Part shown: positions 61,202 to 64,000 of the stretch, piece after piece | Numbering within the stretch: the first letter of the stretch is position 1 | How the letters are laid out: the number at the start of each line of letters is the position of its first letter | Source: Oscillospiraceae bacterium MB24-C1 | GTDB taxonomy: Bacteria > Bacillota > Clostridia > Oscillospirales > Ruminococcaceae | Length of the DNA stretch: 64,000 nucleotides | Assembly: GCA_030913685.1 (NCBI GenBank) | Contig: CP133187.1 | Coordinates: forward strand, 2,670,001 to 2,734,000 | Direction: 5' to 3' | The notes under the pieces: generated by a model | What the model saw: only the letters and a program-made list of their open reading frames with translations | Told to the model about the DNA's origin: nothing | Databases searched by the model: none | Made by a program: the position numbers and the translations under genes

Positions 61202-62329
61202 TTGTCGCAAAAATCCAGGGTGTTGCTTTCGGTTTTAACTTGTGTGGGGCTTTTTGCCGCTTCGGCGCTGGTCACCTCGGCACTTATTGCACAGAGAAGG
61301 CGACAGGTTTCGCCGCTTGATCTGCGGCAGAATACGACGGTCTCCCGCCAGCCGCAGCTGGTGGTGGAGCCGGAACAGGACGTGGATTATTCCGCAGAGT
61401 TGCCTGTGCAGCTGAAAAACGACGAGCGTTATGGTCTGTTGCTTTGTGGCATAGACCACACCCGATCTCTGGCGGATGTGATTATTTATGCGCAGCTTGA
61501 CCTGACCAACCGACGTGTTCAGGTGCTGCAAATTCCGCGTGACCTGTTTGTCGGCACGCAATATACCACAGGCAAGATCAATTCGGTCTGCCTGAACTTT
61601 AATACCGACGACCCGGCTAAAAATATCCGGAGCATCGTATCTTCCCAGCTTGGGTTAAAGGTTGACGGCACGGCCGTCATCACGCTGGCAGGGGTGCGGG
61701 CACTGGTCGATTCGGTGGGCGGCGTTACTGTCAATTTAGAACGCGCCATCGAGTTTTTGCCCGGGAAAACGATTCCCTCCGGCTCTCAGACGCTCTCGGG
61801 CGAACAGGCCGAATGGCTGCTGCGTTATCGCAAGGGCTACGAAATGGGGGACTTGGACCGGCTCAAGGTGCAAAAGCAGTTCATGCTGGCCGCCATGCAG
61901 TCGGTCAAAAATCTTGGCAAATTTCAGGCGCTTAAAATTGCGGCCAAGAATTTTGGCCACGTTAAGACGACGATACCGTTTTCTGAGATACGTTCGCTCA
62001 TCGATGTCAGTATGGGGCTGTCAACCGACAGCATCACCATACAGACGTTGCCGGTTTACGGCGTGACCTATCACGGCTATTCCGTGCTTTGCATCAACCG
62101 GTTTAAGCTTGCTGAAATGCTCAATGCGAGCGTGCGTGCAGCAAATCCGGTCGACCCGTGGGCGCTGCAACTGGCTTATCCGCCCGAAGGAAGCGAGCAG
62201 CCGCCGTCTGACGCGCCCCCGCAGGAAGAAATCGACCCGCTGTTCGATTTTAGCTGGGATTATGAAGACCCATACAGCGAATATAATGATAATGACGCCG
62301 AAGGCGTTGTAATACGCAATAATAATTGA
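61202..62329 (+). CDS. LytR-CpsA-Psr (LCP) family protein
   Basis: A 375-residue LCP protein. It has an N-terminal membrane anchor (VLLSVLTCVGLFAASALVTS) and an extracytoplasmic LCP domain (about 75-250): LLLCGIDHTRSLADVIIYAQ, QVLQIPRDLFVG, KINSVCLNFN, DSVGGVTVNLERAI and the RYRKGYEMGDLDRLKVQKQF block. LCP enzymes transfer glycopolymers to peptidoglycan. The last 45 residues are unusually acidic, rich in Asp, Glu and Tyr. The start is TTG 61202, with GGGAG 9 bases upstream. It sits between yqeK and rsfS, where Firmicutes often carry an LCP gene. Confidence 0.9.
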   Translation: MSQKSRVLLSVLTCVGLFAASALVTSALIAQRRRQVSPLDLRQNTTVSRQPQLVVEPEQDVDYSAELPVQLKNDERYGLLLCGIDHTRSLADVIIYAQLDLTNRRVQVLQIPRDLFVGTQYTTGKINSVCLNFNTDDPAKNIRSIVSSQLGLKVDGTAVITLAGVRALVDSVGGVTVNLERAIEFLPGKTIPSGSQTLSGEQAEWLLRYRKGYEMGDLDRLKVQKQFMLAAMQSVKNLGKFQALKIAAKNFGHVKTTIPFSEIRSLIDVSMGLSTDSITIQTLPVYGVTYHGYSVLCINRFKLAEMLNASVRAANPVDPWALQLAYPPEGSEQPPSDAPPQEEIDPLFDFSWDYEDPYSEYNDNDAEGVVIRNNN

Positions 62330-62341
62330 GGAGGTTTGTTA

Positions 62342-62686
62342 ATGACAGCATTGGACAGGGCTAAAGAGGTTGCGCAGCTGATTGACACCAAAAAAGGGGA
62401 CGATGTGCGGGTACTGCACATTGGCACACTAACCAGCATCGGTGATTATTTTGTCGTTGCCACCGGCAATTCGGTCACACAGGTCAAGGCGCTGGCGGAT
62501 GCGGTGGACGAAAAGCTTTCGGCGCAGGGCCTTGAGCCCAGACGCATTGAGGGTTATAACTCTGCGTCGTGGATTTTAATGGACTACAACGATGTGATCA
62601 TTCACATTTTTTTGAAAGAGGCAAGAGAATTTTACTCGTTGGAACGGCTTTGGGGGGATGCACCCGAGGTTGAATGGAATGAATAA
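62342..62686 (+). CDS. rsfS: Ribosomal silencing factor RsfS
   Basis: A 114-residue RsfS (YbeB/Iojap). It binds L14 and keeps 50S from joining 30S when nutrients fall. Typical blocks are GTLTSIGDYFVVATGNSVTQ, RIEGYNSASWILMDYNDVII and FLKEAREFYSLERLWGDA. GAGGAGG lies about 8 bases before the ATG at 62342. Last gene before the leuS leader. Confidence 0.96.
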   Translation: MTALDRAKEVAQLIDTKKGDDVRVLHIGTLTSIGDYFVVATGNSVTQVKALADAVDEKLSAQGLEPRRIEGYNSASWILMDYNDVIIHIFLKEAREFYSLERLWGDAPEVEWNE

Positions 62687-62708
62687 TTAGAACCTGAAAC
62701 TCAAGAAA

Positions 62709-62819
62709 CCTTCGCTGCGCCTTGGTAACGGAGGTGGAAGCCGCAACGGGCATTCATACCGCCCGCAGTGATCAGCGGCTAAATGCAACATTCGGCACAT
62801 AAGCCGAGCAAAGCGAAGG
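62709..62819 (+). ncRNA. Candidate structured leader RNA of leuS
   Basis: CCTTCGCT (62709-62716) and AGCGAAGG (62812-62819) are perfect 8-base complements enclosing about 95 bases. Inside: CGGGC/GCCCG (62747-62751 with 62761-62765) capped by CCGC/GCGG (62741-62744 with 62775-62778), and TCGGC/GCCGA (62792-62796 with 62803-62807). It ends 46 bases before the leuS start. I see no T-box sequence (no AGGGUGGNACCGCG) and no U-run terminator. The family is not one I know. Confidence 0.45.
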
Positions 62820-62865
62820 AAGTTTAAATAAAACGGCAGAGATGTTGATTGGAGAGTGAGTCACC

Positions 62866-64000
62866 TTGAAGTACGATTTTAAGTCGATCGAAAGTAAGTG
62901 GCAGCGCATCTGGGATGAGAAAAAAGCGTTTGCAGCTCTTGAAGATTATTCTAAGCCCAAATTTTACGCGTTGGTGGAGTTTCCGTACCCTTCCGCACAA
63001 GGGTTGCATGTCGGGCATCCGCGCTCGTACACCGCGCTTGACATCATCTCGAGAAAGCGCAGAATGCAGGGCTACAACGTGCTCTACCCGATGGGCTGGG
63101 ACGCATTCGGCCTTCCGACCGAAAACTTTGCGATAAAAAACCACATCCACCCCGAGATTGTAACCAAGCGCAACGTGGCAAATTTTAAGGCGCAGTTAAA
63201 GGCTTTGGGGCTTTCGTTTGACTGGGACCGCGAGGTTAACACCACCGACCCCGAATACTACAAGTGGACGCAATGGATATTCCTTCAGCTCTTCAAAAAG
63301 GGTCTCGCCTATAAAAAGGAGATGGCCGTCAACTGGTGCACCTCCTGCAAGGTGGTTCTGGCTAACGAAGAGGTCGTCAACGGCAGTTGTGAGCGTTGCC
63401 ACGGCGAGGTCATCCACAAGGTTAAAAGCCAGTGGATGCTTAAGATCACCGAATATGCGCAGCGACTGATCGACGATCTTGACCTTGTCGACTACATAGA
63501 CAGAGTCAAGGTTTCGCAGAAAAACTGGATCGGTCGTTCCACCGGTGCCGAGGTCGACTTTAAAACAACCGCCGGCGATGTGATGACCGTTTTCACCACC
63601 CGACCCGACACACTCTTCGGTGTGACCTACATGGTCATGAGCCCCGAGCATCCCTTTCTCAAAAAGTGGGAGGGCAACATCAAAAATCTCGACGCCGTTC
63701 ACACCTACCAAGAAGAAGCGGCGCATAAATCCGATTTTGAGCGCAGCGAACTGGCCAAAGACAAGACTGGCGTACGCTTAGAGGGCGTTGCGGCAATCAA
63801 CCCGGTGAACAACGCCGAAATTCCGATTTTTGTCTCGGATTACGTCCTCATGAGCTACGGTACCGGCGCGATCATGGCGGTTCCGGGGCACGACACCCGC
63901 GACTGGGAGTTTGCCAAGAAGTTTGACCTTCCCATCATCGAGGTCGTCAAGGGTGGCGACGTTGAAAAAGAAGCCTTTGTCGACTGCGCCACTGGCATTA
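62866..64000 (+). CDS. leuS: Leucyl-tRNA synthetase, N-terminal part (cut by window edge)
   Basis: The first 378 residues of a class I synthetase that charges tRNA-Leu. It starts [20 protein letters not shown], with the ATP-site HIGH motif as HVGH in [18 protein letters not shown]. The zinc ribbon [13 protein letters not shown] with CERC is present, and the CP1 editing domain begins after 225 ([14 protein letters not shown]). The start is TTG 62866 with GGAGAGTGAG upstream; no other in-frame start is close. The KMSKS part is outside the window. Confidence 0.96.
   Translation, partial: MKYDFKSIESKWQRIWDEKKAFAALEDYSKPKFYALVEFPYPSAQGLHVGHPRSYTALDIISRKRRMQGYNVLYPMGWDAFGLPTENFAIKNHIHPEIVTKRNVANFKAQLKALGLSFDWDREVNTTDPEYYKWTQWIFLQLFKKGLAYKKEMAVNWCTSCKVVLANEEVVNGSCERCHGEVIHKVKSQWMLKITEYAQRLIDDLDLVDYIDRVKVSQKNWIGRSTGAEVDFKTTAGDVMTVFTTRPDTLFGVTYMVMSPEHPFLKKWEGNIKNLDAVHTYQEEAAHKSDFERSELAKDKTGVRLEGVAAINPVNNAEIPIFVSDYVLMSYGTGAIMAVPGHDTRDWEFAKKFDLPIIEVVKGGDVEKEAFVDCATGI

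Noticed and set aside
62709-62865. T-box riboswitch before leuS
   Set aside because: No T-box sequence, no Stem I AG bulge and no terminator were found; only a generic folded leader is supported.
1-64000. CRISPR array, prophage, insertion sequence, tRNA or rRNA
   Set aside because: No regularly spaced direct repeats with spacers, no transposase or phage gene, and no tRNA or rRNA signature were seen on either strand.

Overview
The window is a gene-dense chromosomal segment (about 64 kb, 59 protein genes, no tRNA, rRNA, CRISPR or transposase seen). Gene content points to a spore-forming Gram-positive clostridium with fairly high G+C, most likely in or near the Oscillospirales/Ruminococcaceae. 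The reasons are Spo0A, SpoIVB, a type III glutamine synthetase, a leucyl-tRNA synthetase gene next to rsfS, the rnc-radical SAM-smc-ftsY run, and typical sigma-A promoters with GGAGG ribosome sites. No gene looks recently acquired; most of the window is housekeeping.

Left edge (1-3132, minus strand): rimP-nusA-ylxR-ylxQ-infB, the transcription/translation factor operon, read right to left and cut at the window edge inside the low-complexity linker of IF-2. 3474-9699: glutamine synthetase III, a small unknown protein paired with the CstA carbon-starvation transporter, an EamA permease, and a secreted NusG_II protein. 9718-16971: a TPP-riboswitch-controlled thiamine salvage operon (thiD, a YkoF/MTH1187-type thiamine-binding protein, thiW, thiM, thiE, a HAD phosphatase, tenA, and an ABC importer for a pyrimidine precursor). 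It has no thiC or thiG, so it salvages HMP and thiazole rather than making them in this locus.

17172-32574: threonine aldolase, ROK glucokinase, a pair of repeat-bearing proteins of which one has a SpoIID-like plus peptidoglycan-binding architecture, purB, secD-secF behind a perfect sigma-A promoter and a folded leader, a ZIP metal transporter, a TIM-barrel isomerase-like protein, nrdR, DUF421/DUF4363 membrane proteins and the sporulation protease spoIVB. 32575-42541: a Gfo/Idh/MocA oxidoreductase lies between spoIVB and spo0A, then addB-addA for double-strand-break repair, then a gene-free hairpin-rich stretch.

42542-46087: a LysR regulator divergent from glutaminase glsA, then the attenuated infC-rpmI-rplT operon with a probable AUU start on infC. 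46181-64000: a long co-directional run of TrmH-type methyltransferase, dprA, topA, trmFO, plsX, rnc, radical SAM, smc, ftsY, rdgB, yhbY, a nadD-yqeK fusion, an LCP protein, rsfS and leuS, the last preceded by a structured leader and cut by the window edge.

I found no obvious new defence or mobile system. The best candidates for undescribed biology are folded RNAs upstream of secD, purB and leuS, the repeat-expanded SpoIID-like protein pair, and a 24-bp perfect hairpin after spoIVB. All functional calls are from reading motifs and context; no database search was run.
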